Source: Ciona intestinalis (taxonomy: Eukaryota > Chordata > Ascidiacea > Phlebobranchia > Cionidae). Taken from it: a stretch of 64,000 nucleotides of DNA. A model generated the notes under the pieces. The model was not told where the DNA came from. It saw only the letters and a program-made list of their open reading frames with translations, and did no database searches. Both the position numbers and the translations under genes were made by a program. Shown piece by piece: positions 12,846 through 23,223 of the stretch. Each line of letters starts with the position of its first letter. Position 1 is the first letter of the stretch. Where the stretch lies: contig NC_020167.2 of the NCBI RefSeq assembly GCF_000224145.3, positions 363,644 to 427,643 of the forward strand. The letters are read 5' to 3'.

Positions 12846-13523
12846 TTAATGTCGGTTTCTTCCATTTTTATTTGGACCAGCAGGTCGAGCCACACTCCTT
12901 CCCTCAACCCCACGATGAAACTTTCCTTTCATGCCATTCTCAACCTCATTACCACGACTAGATGGAAACAACTTGCCAGTTTTCAATTTCCACTCTCTTT
13001 CAAAGTCACTTGTATCTTTTTCCTCCATGTCAAGAAACTTGCGTTCCTCTTCAACCTGTCCTCCTTTCTGTTTCCGCTTTTCAACAATTCTTCCTCTCGG
13101 CCCGATGTGTTGACCAACCGCCATTTTTTCAACCCCAGTTTCACTATCACGGACAGCACGGTGCGTTTCTTTAATGGCGCCTGGTGCTTGGCGAGTAGAT
13201 GATGCAGCTTGGTATATTTTTGGCTTGGACTTACCATCATTCATGTAAGACATTGTTGAGCACGAAGAATACATATGAACGTTTGGATCATTTTTCATTT
13301 TTTCCATCCCAGAATGCATTTCTTCAATGGCTTTATTCATGTGCCGAAACATCCCTTGGAAGGGATCCATGACTTCATCATTAGCTTTGGACCTACGTCG
13401 ATGATCGCGTTTATCATCTTCTATCGCAAATCGGAATCCGAAATCATCGTGTTTTGGAAATCTTGTAGAAAATTCATTGAAAAACGGGTCTTCTTCAAAT
13501 TCTTTGAACATGTTACGAAACAT
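12846..13523 (-). CDS. MLF: Myeloid leukemia factor family protein
   Basis: The 225-residue product begins MFRNMFKEFEEDPFF, the typical MLF N-terminus, and carries the family core: DPNVHMYSSCSTMSYMNDG, PKIYQAASSTRQAPGAIKET, and RDSETGVEKMAVGQHIGPRG. MLF1 and MLF2 are small soluble proteins that move between cytoplasm and nucleus and bind 14-3-3 and HSP40/HSP70 partners. The C-terminus is basic and low in complexity. The gene is intronless here and may be the single pre-duplication member, since it cannot be assigned to MLF1 or MLF2. The start is the first Met of the conserved N-terminus. Confidence 0.95.
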   Translation of the reverse strand: MFRNMFKEFEEDPFFNEFSTRFPKHDDFGFRFAIEDDKRDHRRRSKANDEVMDPFQGMFRHMNKAIEEMHSGMEKMKNDPNVHMYSSCSTMSYMNDGKSKPKIYQAASSTRQAPGAIKETHRAVRDSETGVEKMAVGQHIGPRGRIVEKRKQKGGQVEEERKFLDMEEKDTSDFEREWKLKTGKLFPSSRGNEVENGMKGKFHRGVEGRSVARPAGPNKNGRNRH

Positions 13524-14373
13524 GCTTATATTAGTAGATTTTACATTGAAAGAGATGTTAAATAAAATATAAAATCAAATCGTTGACAGTCCGGATTGCA
13601 AAGCACTAATATCAGCTATGTATGTTTACGTTCTGTAATGAGTTGTGGTATTTTCCGTTGGAGTTGCTTCTCCATAGCAATGACCCGAAGTTAGTGAACC
13701 GTAACAGTTCGATTTTATATGTGTTTTTTTATTGTGGTCTGATATATTCGTTTGATAAAAAAACGAACAACATAAAACAAATTAATATAAATAATTCAAA
13801 TGTGAAAAAGATAAACATGTTTGAAATAGCGCATATACAACTTTCCAAAAGGCGAAAATGATTGAATCTCTATAGGTTCAAAAGACGTCACCAACTATTT
13901 CGTTCGTTCGCTTGATGTCCACGTCATTTTTTTCGTTTGTTTATGTGGTCATCATTAGTTGTTATCTCATAGTTGTTGTGACATTAGTATAACGGCGTTA
14001 ACGCAACAGTATATATAGCATTCGGGGAATGGTTTGAGAGGAAAAAAGAGTTTCGGTTGTCAGACAAATCGGCGTGATAAATGGGTTGAAAAAAGCATCA
14101 AAGTAAATAGATATAGGCCTACAATCTATGTTCTTTGGACAGCAAGGGGGGCGGACGCTCACCAAGGTGATCCTAGAATAAAGATATTATAGCGGCCATT
14201 TTCGATTTGAAAGAGATTTTTCGATTAGGCTCTAGTAGTAAATAAAAAAGAGTAGAACGCGCAACTGCCCAAAACCACGATACATTCTTTTTTCTATTCG
14301 CGTGACCGCCAACTCCGTCCCCATTTCGCTTGGTCACTATTGTAAATGATAGGCGCACAGTGGTTTTAGAAGG

Positions 14374-14500
14374 TGTTGTAGCGGTTGATTGTGCTCTAGC
14401 ACAGATTTAATGATATAAAGATAGCTAAATTTAACACTAATGCGTAAAAATTGAATATAAAGCAACTTTGTATAGCGAAAACAAAAGCATGACAGGAATT
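14374..14500. repeat. Copy of a dispersed repeat also present at 9636-9710
   Basis: The two places share CAGATTTAATGATATA and TGTATAGCGAAAACA in the same order, with TGTGCTCT just before. One copy lies in an intron of the unidentified minus-strand gene. The family is not recognised. Confidence 0.5.
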
Positions 14501-14564
14501 GAATGCAGTTTCGCTGCTTTTGTAACATCTACTTTCCCGTCATTCTAATCGTGATAATAAAACA

Positions 14565-14614
14565 ATTACCCAGTTGTGTGTATGCAAGGCGGGCAATTGC
14601 CACAACTGGGTAAT
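14565..14614. repeat. Perfect 14-bp inverted repeat with 22-base loop
   Basis: ATTACCCAGTTGTG at 14565-14578 is matched exactly by its reverse complement CACAACTGGGTAAT at 14601-14614. The loop contains the short palindrome GCAATTGC. The structure lies about 325 bases upstream of the ODC-like start codon. Function is unknown: it could be a small foldback element, the TIR of a tiny MITE, or an RNA hairpin. Confidence 0.7.
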
Positions 14615-14937
14615 CAAACGAGTGGCATCAACCCAGAGACAAACGTGAGGACAGAAAGAGTATAATAAAACTCATACTGCCCTCCTAACAGAGAAAATAG
14701 GAGGGATTTTATAGCATGAAACACGTGTACGAAAGCAATATAACAGGAAAGACTGTTTTACACTGAAAAGTGAGGTTGGTTTGCCGAACGGGCAGACTGG
14801 GCACATAGTTTTTTGTACTTGCTGTAAAAATGCAACATGTGTCGCTCAATCATAAACACAGTTACGTAAGATGTTGTAGTTACGCAACACGGATGTTTAA
14901 TATTCATTCTCAAACTTTCAAAGTAGACTAAGACACC

Positions 14938-17900
14938 ATGCATGCTGCTGATCTAGTATGTTTAAAGCCTCACATAAGCTTAGAACCTCCTGTGTATGGG
15001 GTAGCTGAAGGTGACAGTAGAAAGAAATTAGCAAAGACGTTTGTTTGCTCGCAAAACAAATTAAAGGTAAGTTTGAATTTCACTCATTCGTGTTTGCGTG
15101 TGCTCTAAATTGAGGAGTTTTTAGGAATGGGACTCTTCGTTTTACATCGGAGACCTTGGACAAATTGTACGAAACCTACAACTGTGGACGAAACATATGC
15201 CTCAAATCAGGCCGTACTACGCAATGAAGTGCAATCCCTCACAACCAGTGGTACAACTGCTAGCGTCGTTGGGTGTGGGCTTCGACTGTGCAAGCAAGGT
15301 ATGTTGGAGATTTTGCTGGTAGCGCAAAGTGCCTAAACGTCTTGCAAAATATGCAGTTACAATAATAATTTACGATCATATATACTTTTAGTTTGAAATT
15401 GAAAGTGCCTTAAAGTGCGGAGTGAAACCTGATGACATCATTTTTGCCGTACCGTGCAAGATGTCTTCTCATATTGAGTATGCTTGTCGAAGCGGTGTTC
15501 GTACCATGACTTTTGACAACGCTGACGAGCTGCACAAAATTAAACGAATTCATTCAACTGGGAGGTAAAGTATTTTTTTAACGTGCCCCTTTTTTAAACA
15601 AACAACAACGTTTCTGTGCGACAGGTTACTCATGCGTTTGGATGTGACGGAATTTGAAAGGGGAATCAAATTCGGTGACAAATTCGGCGCATCAATGCCA
15701 GAAGCCAGGAAGCTGATATTACTATGCAAACAGCTGGACTTAAATTTGGTTGGGATTTGGTATGTTGTTCCGTTTGGTGTAGTATAAGTTCTATACGTAC
15801 ATGATGTTTATACAATAAGGTTAAAATAAACAAATCCATCGGGTCATTTAACATTTATTTACTTTTCGAGTTTTCATCCTGGGAGTGGAAGCGATTCTTC
15901 CGAAGCGACTAGAAACTGTTTACAAAAGTGTAAAAAACTTTACGACTTTGCAACTTCAAATGAAGTACATTTAAAAATCATCGACATCGGCGGTGGATTC
16001 GTTTGTGGCGAAAATTTTATTGAGGTTAGACAACTATTCGCGTGGCTGCTGAGCTCGGCTATTATAACGACCAAATTATTGATGTGTTTACATAGTCGTA
16101 AATTAAAACTTACTTCTAACATTTTTCCCTGGTGTTAGATAAGTGAAACAGTAACTGCAACTGTTGACAAGCTTTTTCCGCCTCAAACTGGCGTAACAGT
16201 GATTGCTGAACCCGGTAGATTCTTCGTGAAAAATGCATTCGCCTTCGTAACATCTGTGCATGGTAAAGCGCTCGTTAATGGTAAGCTTACACCATAGTTT
16301 ATTTAATGTAACGCATAAAGCATTGACATATACTCATTTTTTGTACAGACCGAGCAAAGTATTACATAGGAGCTGGAGTTTTCTCAACATTTTGTATGAC
16401 GCTTTTCGAAGAATTTGAAAGAATCCCAGAAAGCTTGTCTCGCAAGGCAGTAGGTGTATTGTAAAATTTTAATATGCTACACGCTAATATATATAATAGG
16501 GTGGGGGAAGATGGGACACTTTGTCCGACGAGACTTTTTTTAGTTTTCCTTTCACGGACCCCCATTTAATAACAATCTGAAAAATAAAATGTTACAGAAT
16601 TATTCGACAGTATATTATCACGACTTCAAAAAGGGCGCGTCAAAGTCGATTACTCTTTCTAAATGTTAAAAATATGTTATATAAATAGAAATTATCAGTG
16701 TTTCCTGAACGGTTAAAAATATGCGAAATAGTATAGAGCTAATTTCAAATGCTTGCCAAATTATAGTAAAGCCGATGAAATATTGTAGTTTGTGAGTGTG
16801 AACGAATACACCAGTTTCATAAATTTATTAAAAAAAACAACTTGAACATTTCGTACAGTTGATTTGTCTCATAAAACTGAATTTGTCTCATAAAACTAGT
16901 TTTAGTTTTGTGAATGAAAAAAAGAAATATTTTACTTTAAGATAAAAACAACAAAAAATATGGTTTAACGTTATATATATAAAGTTTACATGGCAAAGAA
17001 GATGGTACAGTCGGTTAAATTCGGTAGGTTAACTACAAGTTGCAGAATACTAGGTTTTCATTGCCAAACTTTGAAAGGTTTGCTTTTAATTCAATAATTT
17101 ATACTTCAAGGGTTATTCAAATATAATATACTAACACAATAACAAAATAATATATGAGAAGTGGCCTGTGCCAAAAACATGTAGCAATACTTAATTTGTA
17201 GGGAAAATGTAAATTTTATCAATATTTATTATCAATTTTCTGTTATTACAAGTTTATATACATTTGTAGAATACAATGTTTATCAATTGGTGTTCGAGCA
17301 TGGCGCCCTCTATAATAGCCTTTTTTAGTATATTCTATTTTAGTTTGTAAGCCAAAATACCCACCTGTTATTAGCCCCTTTGCATTCAAAGAAAAAAACG
17401 TTTATTTTAAGAAAGAAAAGTGTATACAAACTTTGTTTACAGGAAAACTGTGAGGTATATGCCAGTAATGTGTACGGTCCTACGGGCGCAGGCGTTGATA
17501 TTGTATTGAACAATATTATGTTGCCGGAAGCTCGGATTGGTGATTGGTGGTTCTTTGACAGTAAGTTTGTATTTTAATAATTTTGTTCAACATTATGTTC
17601 TCACTTTTACATTTACAGACATGGGAGCTTATTCTTCGTTAGTTAGCATTGGTTTTAATGGCTACATGGTTTTAAAGACGGGGTTCTACATCGCACAGGA
17701 TATATGGTAATCATGCGAATTTTTCAATGTTTCTTATCAAACATTTGTTCATTACAACAAAGCAATGTTTAAACATAACAACATTTAAGCTACTAACTTC
17801 GCTAAATTAGAACGCAATTAAACTTTAATTTAAAATTCACCCAAAATACCTAACTCAAGAGAGCATAATTCTAATGAATGGGTACGTAACATTGTACAAA

Positions 17901-18373
17901 TGTTTTATAAAAAAAAGGATAAACACACTTAGAAACGTACACGCTAATCTATGATTCTATTCATTTTAAAGTTTAAACTATTGCATCGTAGTGTTTTAAA
18001 TAGCTACAATTTATAGAAATATATATGTTTGTCTCAAGATTGACTACTCGATAAGTGCTCGGTTTTAAAGGTAAACATTTATTTTGATATTTAAAATATT
18101 ATTCTGTAATATATTCTGTAAAGAATTGAAAAATGCTATGTACAGATAAACAACACTAAGAACAGGTACAAAACACTTTTTTAACGAAAAAAGTACATTG
18201 AAAACGTGCACACACACTTTGTACCGTACTGGTAGAATCTATAAAATATCATAATTTAATTTTGTATTTTTAGGAACGATATCGCAGATAAACTAGACCC
18301 CAAGTCTCCCTTATTTGGGCAATATCAACAACTTGAAACAATTGGCACTGGAAAAACTTTGGATTTTGTTTAA
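14938..18373 (+). CDS. Ornithine decarboxylase / antizyme-inhibitor-like protein with degenerate active site
   Basis: Ten in-frame exons (14938-15066, 15125-15298, 15392-15564, 15625-15759, 15871-16024, 16139-16280, 16349-16449, 17443-17560, 17619-17706, 18274-18373) encode 437 residues of fold-III PLP decarboxylase type. Kept: the PLP lysine motif PYYAMKCN, GFDCASK, the His of CFHPGSG, the glycine loop IDIGGGF, EPGR, and the Tyr of DNMGAY. Changed: the ODC catalytic Cys-Asp of GPTCDG is Gly-Ala (GPTGAG), and the Asp of the family's NDGVYGSF is Ala (GAGVFSTF). The C-terminus lacks an ODC-like degron tail. True ODC needs these residues to make putrescine from ornithine. Antizyme inhibitors are ODC relatives that lost activity and bind antizyme instead. 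I infer an antizyme-inhibitor-type role, but another decarboxylase-like activity is possible. Confidence 0.85.
16494..17110 (+). mobile_element. Long-form MITE copy in intron 7 of the ODC-like gene
   Basis: It begins with the shared terminal repeat GTGGGGGAAGATGGGACAC after TATAATAGG. The internal blocks that follow also occur, reverse-complemented, at 53815-54430 (CAAAGTCGATTACT, GTAAAGCCGATGAAAT, TTTCGTACAGTTGATTTTG-like, GGTTAACTACAAGTTGCAGAA). No right-hand terminal repeat is found, so the copy is probably truncated. The right end is approximate. Confidence 0.65.
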
Positions 18374-18395
18374 CTAAATGTTCTAGAAAATATAA

Positions 18396-18819
18396 TGGTA
18401 AAGTGGGGGAAGATGGGACACTTACGCACAAAGTGCCCAATATTTTCAAAATCAAAATACATGACGTTTATGGGTGAAACCACGAATTAGTACAATCATT
18501 CCTTCATTAATGACAACATAATATATATTAAACCACACAATGCGTTATTTAGCAATTCGCACAACAGGTGTAATTTACAAATTCGAAAACGCACAGGGTA
18601 AGACGGCACAGTCAAAAATCATTGTTAATTTTTATTAAAAAGTGTATTTATTATTAGGAATACATCTAAATAACACGAAATACTGTACGCTTTAAAAATT
18701 AAAAAAAAAGAATCACCTACAAAGTAACATACATAGCATGAGGTAATTATCATTAAATGGGGGTCCGTAAAAAGAAAATTGAAAAAAGTCTCGTCCCATC
18801 TTGTTCCACTCTACTATAT
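18396..18819. mobile_element. MITE of the GGGGGAAGATGGGACA family, medium form
   Basis: The left terminus AGTGGGGGAAGATGGGACAC is mirrored by the right terminus CGTCCCATCTTGTTCCACTC before CTATATA. The interior (CACGAATTAGTACAATCATTCC, TTATTTAGCAATTCGCACAAC) recurs at 53140-53350. It starts about 25 bases after the stop codon of the ODC-like gene, so it may be part of its 3' UTR. Confidence 0.7.
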
Positions 18820-21132
18820 ATTTAAAATATTGCATTTCCTTACTTAACTGCGTGGTCGGAAATTATCTATGTTATATTTGTAGTTTAGCAGCCACAATTT
18901 CATTTGACACTTTTACTCAGGTATAAGGTTTACTGGCGGCGTGTTTTAAACAGTTGTTGTATTTTTGGTAATTTCCTTCTCTTTTTTGTAATATTTAATC
19001 AGATATTCGTTACTGCACACCACCATGGTACTCTAAACACTAAATTTGTTAACATTGTGTGATGTTAATCTTTGGTTAGGATTTTTATAAAAGAAGGTCT
19101 TTTTACCGTGAGAGATAAAATTATATATTAAAGGGAAGATGAAAAAAAATTGCATATAGTTGTATGCAACGGCGGCGTATTTAGTCGCTGGAGTGTAACT
19201 GTTTTCACGAATGTCGTCATCAAGGGTCAAAGGTCAATGGGAACGATTTTTGCCGGGGAACGATTTTTTCCGACACCGGGAACAGCGCAGTGGATAGCAG
19301 GCACTTTCAACAGTTTTTATAAAAGTTGCTTAGCTTATATAAATATTATTTTACTATTTAATAAAACATTTTAATTAAAACACAACATTTAACAACAGCT
19401 TTAACCATAGCATGCTGCTGAATACACTTACCAGGTAATTTGGCGCAAACCGATTAAATATTAACGATGCACACAGCTCAGTTTATTCGATCAGAAACAA
19501 AACCGTTTAGACCTAGCCACTTATGTGTGACAAAATATTACGTCATCAAAGAACAAACAAATAACTGCCAAGCGTTGTTCTAGTAGTGTTTAGAGTAGCC
19601 TACTATGATACCATGGCCAAAAGTCTGACAAAGTGTCCCGTCTTCCCCCACCCTGCAATAATAGCGTCGACTTTTTAAAAAATGTAGGGGTTGCGAATTT
19701 GCGATCTTAAGCTAGAAATCGGTTTGAAACACGTAAAATGGGTTGAAGTAAAAAGGCAAAATAATACTATTCCAATTAGTTTAAGACGTGCTTACTCATT
19801 CGAATTTAGCTATCTTGTTTAGGCATTAATACGTACTGTACCGCCAAAGCCATAGAAGTTGTTGAGCAGTGGTCATATAGATCCTTTTTCGTCGAACGGT
19901 TGTTGTTGTTGTTGTTTTTTAGACTTTTTTCCGCACTTACCTCAATTTTTAATTCTAGCATTTATTCTTTAATCTCCTGATTGAAATCAAATCATAATAT
20001 ATATTTATAATTTTAAATTTTCTAAATTTTCAGAATCGAAACCACATAATTAGCGATTAATTAACGATTACTTTATTGTTTGAGCAAATGCGTCAAATTT
20101 AAAATGTACCTTAAACTTTAATTAAATGATTATACTCTATAAAGTATTTTAAACTAAGCATAGTTTTATAAACCATATATTGCATATGATCGCCTAATTA
20201 GCGAGTAACTAACGATTACATTTCTGTTTGTTTAAGGCGCTAACTCGTACTTAAAACGTACTTTACCATTGATTAATCGACTGTATTCGATACAATAATT
20301 TTAACTAAGCTTAGCCTTATAAACCAAAGCCTATGAAATCGTCCAAATAATGAGTAATTAATGATTGTAACGCTTGCGAGTCAAGTGAAAATGGCAAACA
20401 TCGGGAACCCAGTAATAACACAGTAATCGGTAAGTTTGCGCTTTGTTTACGTTAGTGTGCAATTATAAATAAAAAAAGTCTAAAATATTTGTTACACCGG
20501 GCGAGGATCGAACTCGGAACATTACGCTGTTATCTGTTCCCGGCTCGCGATTTAACCGGTTGAGCTGTAACTCCCTATTGTACCACATTTCGAAACAGCG
20601 GCTATAAGGTCTAGGAATGTGAGACATTGGGAGTTTTGGAGTGCACGACTGCACGTGTTGGTGAGATAAGAAATCCTCACAACGATTCACGACTGTATCA
20701 AACTATTACTATTTAAGTGGGGACGCATTAAATGCACTACTCTTATATCGTATTTTCATTAATCGTAATTGAAACATTATTTTTAATTCAACATCATATG
20801 AATAATATTAACTTCTAACATTACCTAATTTCTGCGTGGTTACAGTTTGTCAAAATTCATGAAATAAACGTTTTTAAGCGACGACAACGTTAACTAGTGT
20901 AAGTTACAATAAACACATGGTACTGGAGTTGTACAAAGCGTATTTACCCATATTCTTTACCAATCACTTTATCCTCATACGTCATAAGTTTCATTAGTTA
21001 TAATACATGTATAAATACATTCTGCCTACTGCTCCACAGTCACCAATGGTGACTAGAACCCGTTTTGTTAGTTACTTCAAATTTGCTTTTCATTGAGCCC
21101 AGTCGACCGTTGCAGTTAAAGGATTAATTAAT
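18820..21132. other. AT-rich intergenic region
   Basis: No coding region is supported. A right-end MITE terminus (AAGTGTCCCGTCTTCCCCCACCC) lies near 19634-19656, and a tRNA-like unit is at 20474-20595. Short blocks around 20040, 20190 and 20340 look related to each other (the phrase AATTAGCGATTAATTAACGATTA and its variants), which suggests a decayed tandem repeat. Confidence 0.45.
20474..20595 (-). ncRNA. tRNA-like RNA polymerase III unit (pseudogene or SINE head)
   Basis: On the minus strand, an A-box-like ACAGCTCAACCGG is followed about 50 bases later by a B-box-like GAGTTCGATCCTC, then within about 25 bases by a run of T that could end Pol III transcription. D-arm (GCTC/GAGC) and T-arm (CGAG/CTCG) stems can form. 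The anticodon arm has an oversized loop and the acceptor stem does not close properly, so a working tRNA is unlikely. Confidence 0.5.
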
Positions 21133-21133
21133 A

Positions 21134-21326
21134 TAGTAGGGTGGGGGCAGATGGGACACCTTTTCATTTTGTTTTCTCTTTTCATTTGGTAGTAAACAAA
21201 GAACATTTAATGAATTATAAAACGTATCTTCACGACTTCCACAGACCGTTGGTAATTGTTTAAAACACGATCAGGCTATTTGGATGTTATGAGTAAAAGG
21301 TGTCCCATCTTCCCCGACCCTACTAT
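21134..21326. mobile_element. Short-form MITE
   Basis: The terminal inverted repeats TAGTAGGGTGGGGGCAGATGG and CCATCTTCCCCGACCCTACTA enclose about 150 bases containing TTTGGTAGTAAACAAAGAACA and GTTTAAAACACGATCAGG. The same short form recurs at 34804, 39252, 40471, 41012, 41439, 42214 and 59021. The ends are flanked by TA, as in Tc1/mariner-related MITEs. Confidence 0.85.
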
Positions 21327-21916
21327 ATTATGCTAATTAGTTTAAAACGTGCTCATTCATTAGATCTGTGATCTCTTGTAAAAGAAGTAATTCTTCCTGG
21401 GGTTGCTTCACCGACAATGCTGTAAATATGTTTTTTTTGTAACGAGAATTAACATTTATATTTAATATTGTTGTTATTAAAATTTTATTTTAGATTCGGT
21501 ACCGTTGTGGTCCAGTTAGTGCAGTGCCCACATTTTATTTTAGTGGCACGAGTAGAAGATATCGAAAATGGCTGCTATAATTTTTGTATTCTATAGGATC
21601 ACTTTGGTTCTTGCTTGTAGTATTTGCCTACATTCTTTGTTGTTATTGTCAAAGAACATAGATGTCAGCTATATTATCACAGTACACGTTGTACTATGGT
21701 ATATTTATTTATTTACTATGGATATAGACTAGTAGGATGGAAAAGATGCCACATTTTATTAGACGAACGTTTTTTTTCTTTTTCTTTTTACGGACGCCCA
21801 TTTAATAATAATCAGGAAAATGATGTTACAGAATTGAATACTTTGCAACTTAAATATTTTGCACAGTTAGATTTTGGATGCTTACGAACAACAAACAAAA
21901 TATACAACCATATTAA

Positions 21917-22540
21917 CTAAGGATGGTATATTGGTATATAATATATATATGTAATATATAGTTACCAATGATGGTGTTTATATGCATTTTATACTTATGG
22001 ATGGTGTTTATGCAATATATAGTTACGGATGGTGTCATATATATATGAATTTTATACTTACGGATGGTGTCATATATATATGAATTTTATACTTACGAAT
22101 GGTGATGTTTATTATGCATTATATAGTAGGTGGTATATATTGTAGGGTAGGGAAAGATGGGACACTTTGGTGGGGAAAAGATGGGACACCATTTAATGAT
22201 AATCAGGAAAATAATATAACAGAATTATTCGAAAGTATTACCTTGACTTTATATAACGCGCGTCAAAGCCGATTACTGTTTTAAATTTTTTAAAAATATG
22301 TAAAATAGAAAAAGGATACTTTGAACAGGTAAAAAAATGCGAAATAGTAAGGTGCTATTTTTTAATGCTCGCTAAATCATAGTAAAGCGATGAAATTTTG
22401 TACTTTTTGTGTGTGAACGAATAAACTAGTTTTATAGCTTTATAAAAAAAACTGTACCACCATCCGTAACTATATTTTAGTTATATACCACCATCTGTAA
22501 CTATATAATGCATAAACACCACTATCTGTAACGACTGTAA
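21917..22540. repeat. Foldback of minisatellite arms around a MITE
   Basis: The left arm (21917-22135) is made of imperfect repeats around TTACGGATGGTGT and ATGAATTTTATACTTACG. The right arm (22450-22540) carries the same phrases reverse-complemented (CACCATCCGTAACTATAT, ATAATGCATAAACACCAC). Between them, 22141-22450, lies a long-form MITE copy starting with AAGATGGGACAC. The whole region could form a large cruciform or hairpin transcript. Confidence 0.65.
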
Positions 22541-23223
22541 GTAATATGAACTTTTATCACATTTTGGTTGTTTTCTGTAAGCATTCGTACATCCGCGTGT
22601 CATAATCAAGTAGTTTGACCTGCAGCGTATGTATGATGAGTCATCATTTATGACTGTCGTTTTGCTGCTTATTTTTGCTTTTCTGTTTTAAATATTCTAA
22701 TCTTCGTTACTGTATTTGAAGAGATAATTAAAGTTTATGTTAATATGCTGACAGTTTATTATAGAAACAATATTAAGGGGGAACTGTTGTTCTACTTCAT
22801 GTGTGTGAATCGCTGCAATTAAATATCTGGTTAATATATTGCTGTATATGTAATACTGAATGGCATGTTCTGTTGTAAAGTAATGATTTGACCTAAGAAT
22901 TGCTGCACCCCTTGGTCCTACTAGGCCGAATACTCACCACAAATCAACATGGTAATATTCTAATCAAGTTTTGATTCAACTACTTATTACAATATTGGTC
23001 TGTGCACTTTTATCAGCACATATATAATGATAAATACCACGACTTATGTCAAAATCTGAATTAAATCTGTGAAAACTTCAAATGTTAACCTTATTTGTTT
23101 TGCAAAAAAATTATTGTTCTTATACCTGGTTAAATATCATTCAAACATAGCATTATGTTAGCTGACAGATAAACTGTGCTATATAACATATAAATGTAGA
23201 TGAAATAAAATGAAATATTTCAG
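22541..23223. other. Sequence upstream of the first recognised SYTL exon
   Basis: No exon is certain here. The next exon begins in phase 0 at 23224 without its own Met, so a start exon must lie upstream, possibly here or further left. I could not pick it. Confidence 0.3.

Larger units (their letters stand above)
13566..14937. other. Divergent intergenic region between MLF and the ODC-like gene
   Basis: No gene is supported. The region holds the 5' sides of two genes transcribed away from each other, so promoter elements are expected, but I cannot point to one with confidence. It contains a dispersed repeat (14374-14500) and a strong inverted repeat (14565-14614), listed separately. Confidence 0.4.

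Noticed and set aside
12849-13240. Several open frames overlapping the MLF gene in other frames
   Set aside because: They are by-products of the long MLF coding frame and carry no domain.
16370-16565. Minus-strand frame over the end of ODC-like exon 7 and a MITE end
   Set aside because: Chance frame created by the MITE terminus next to a coding exon.
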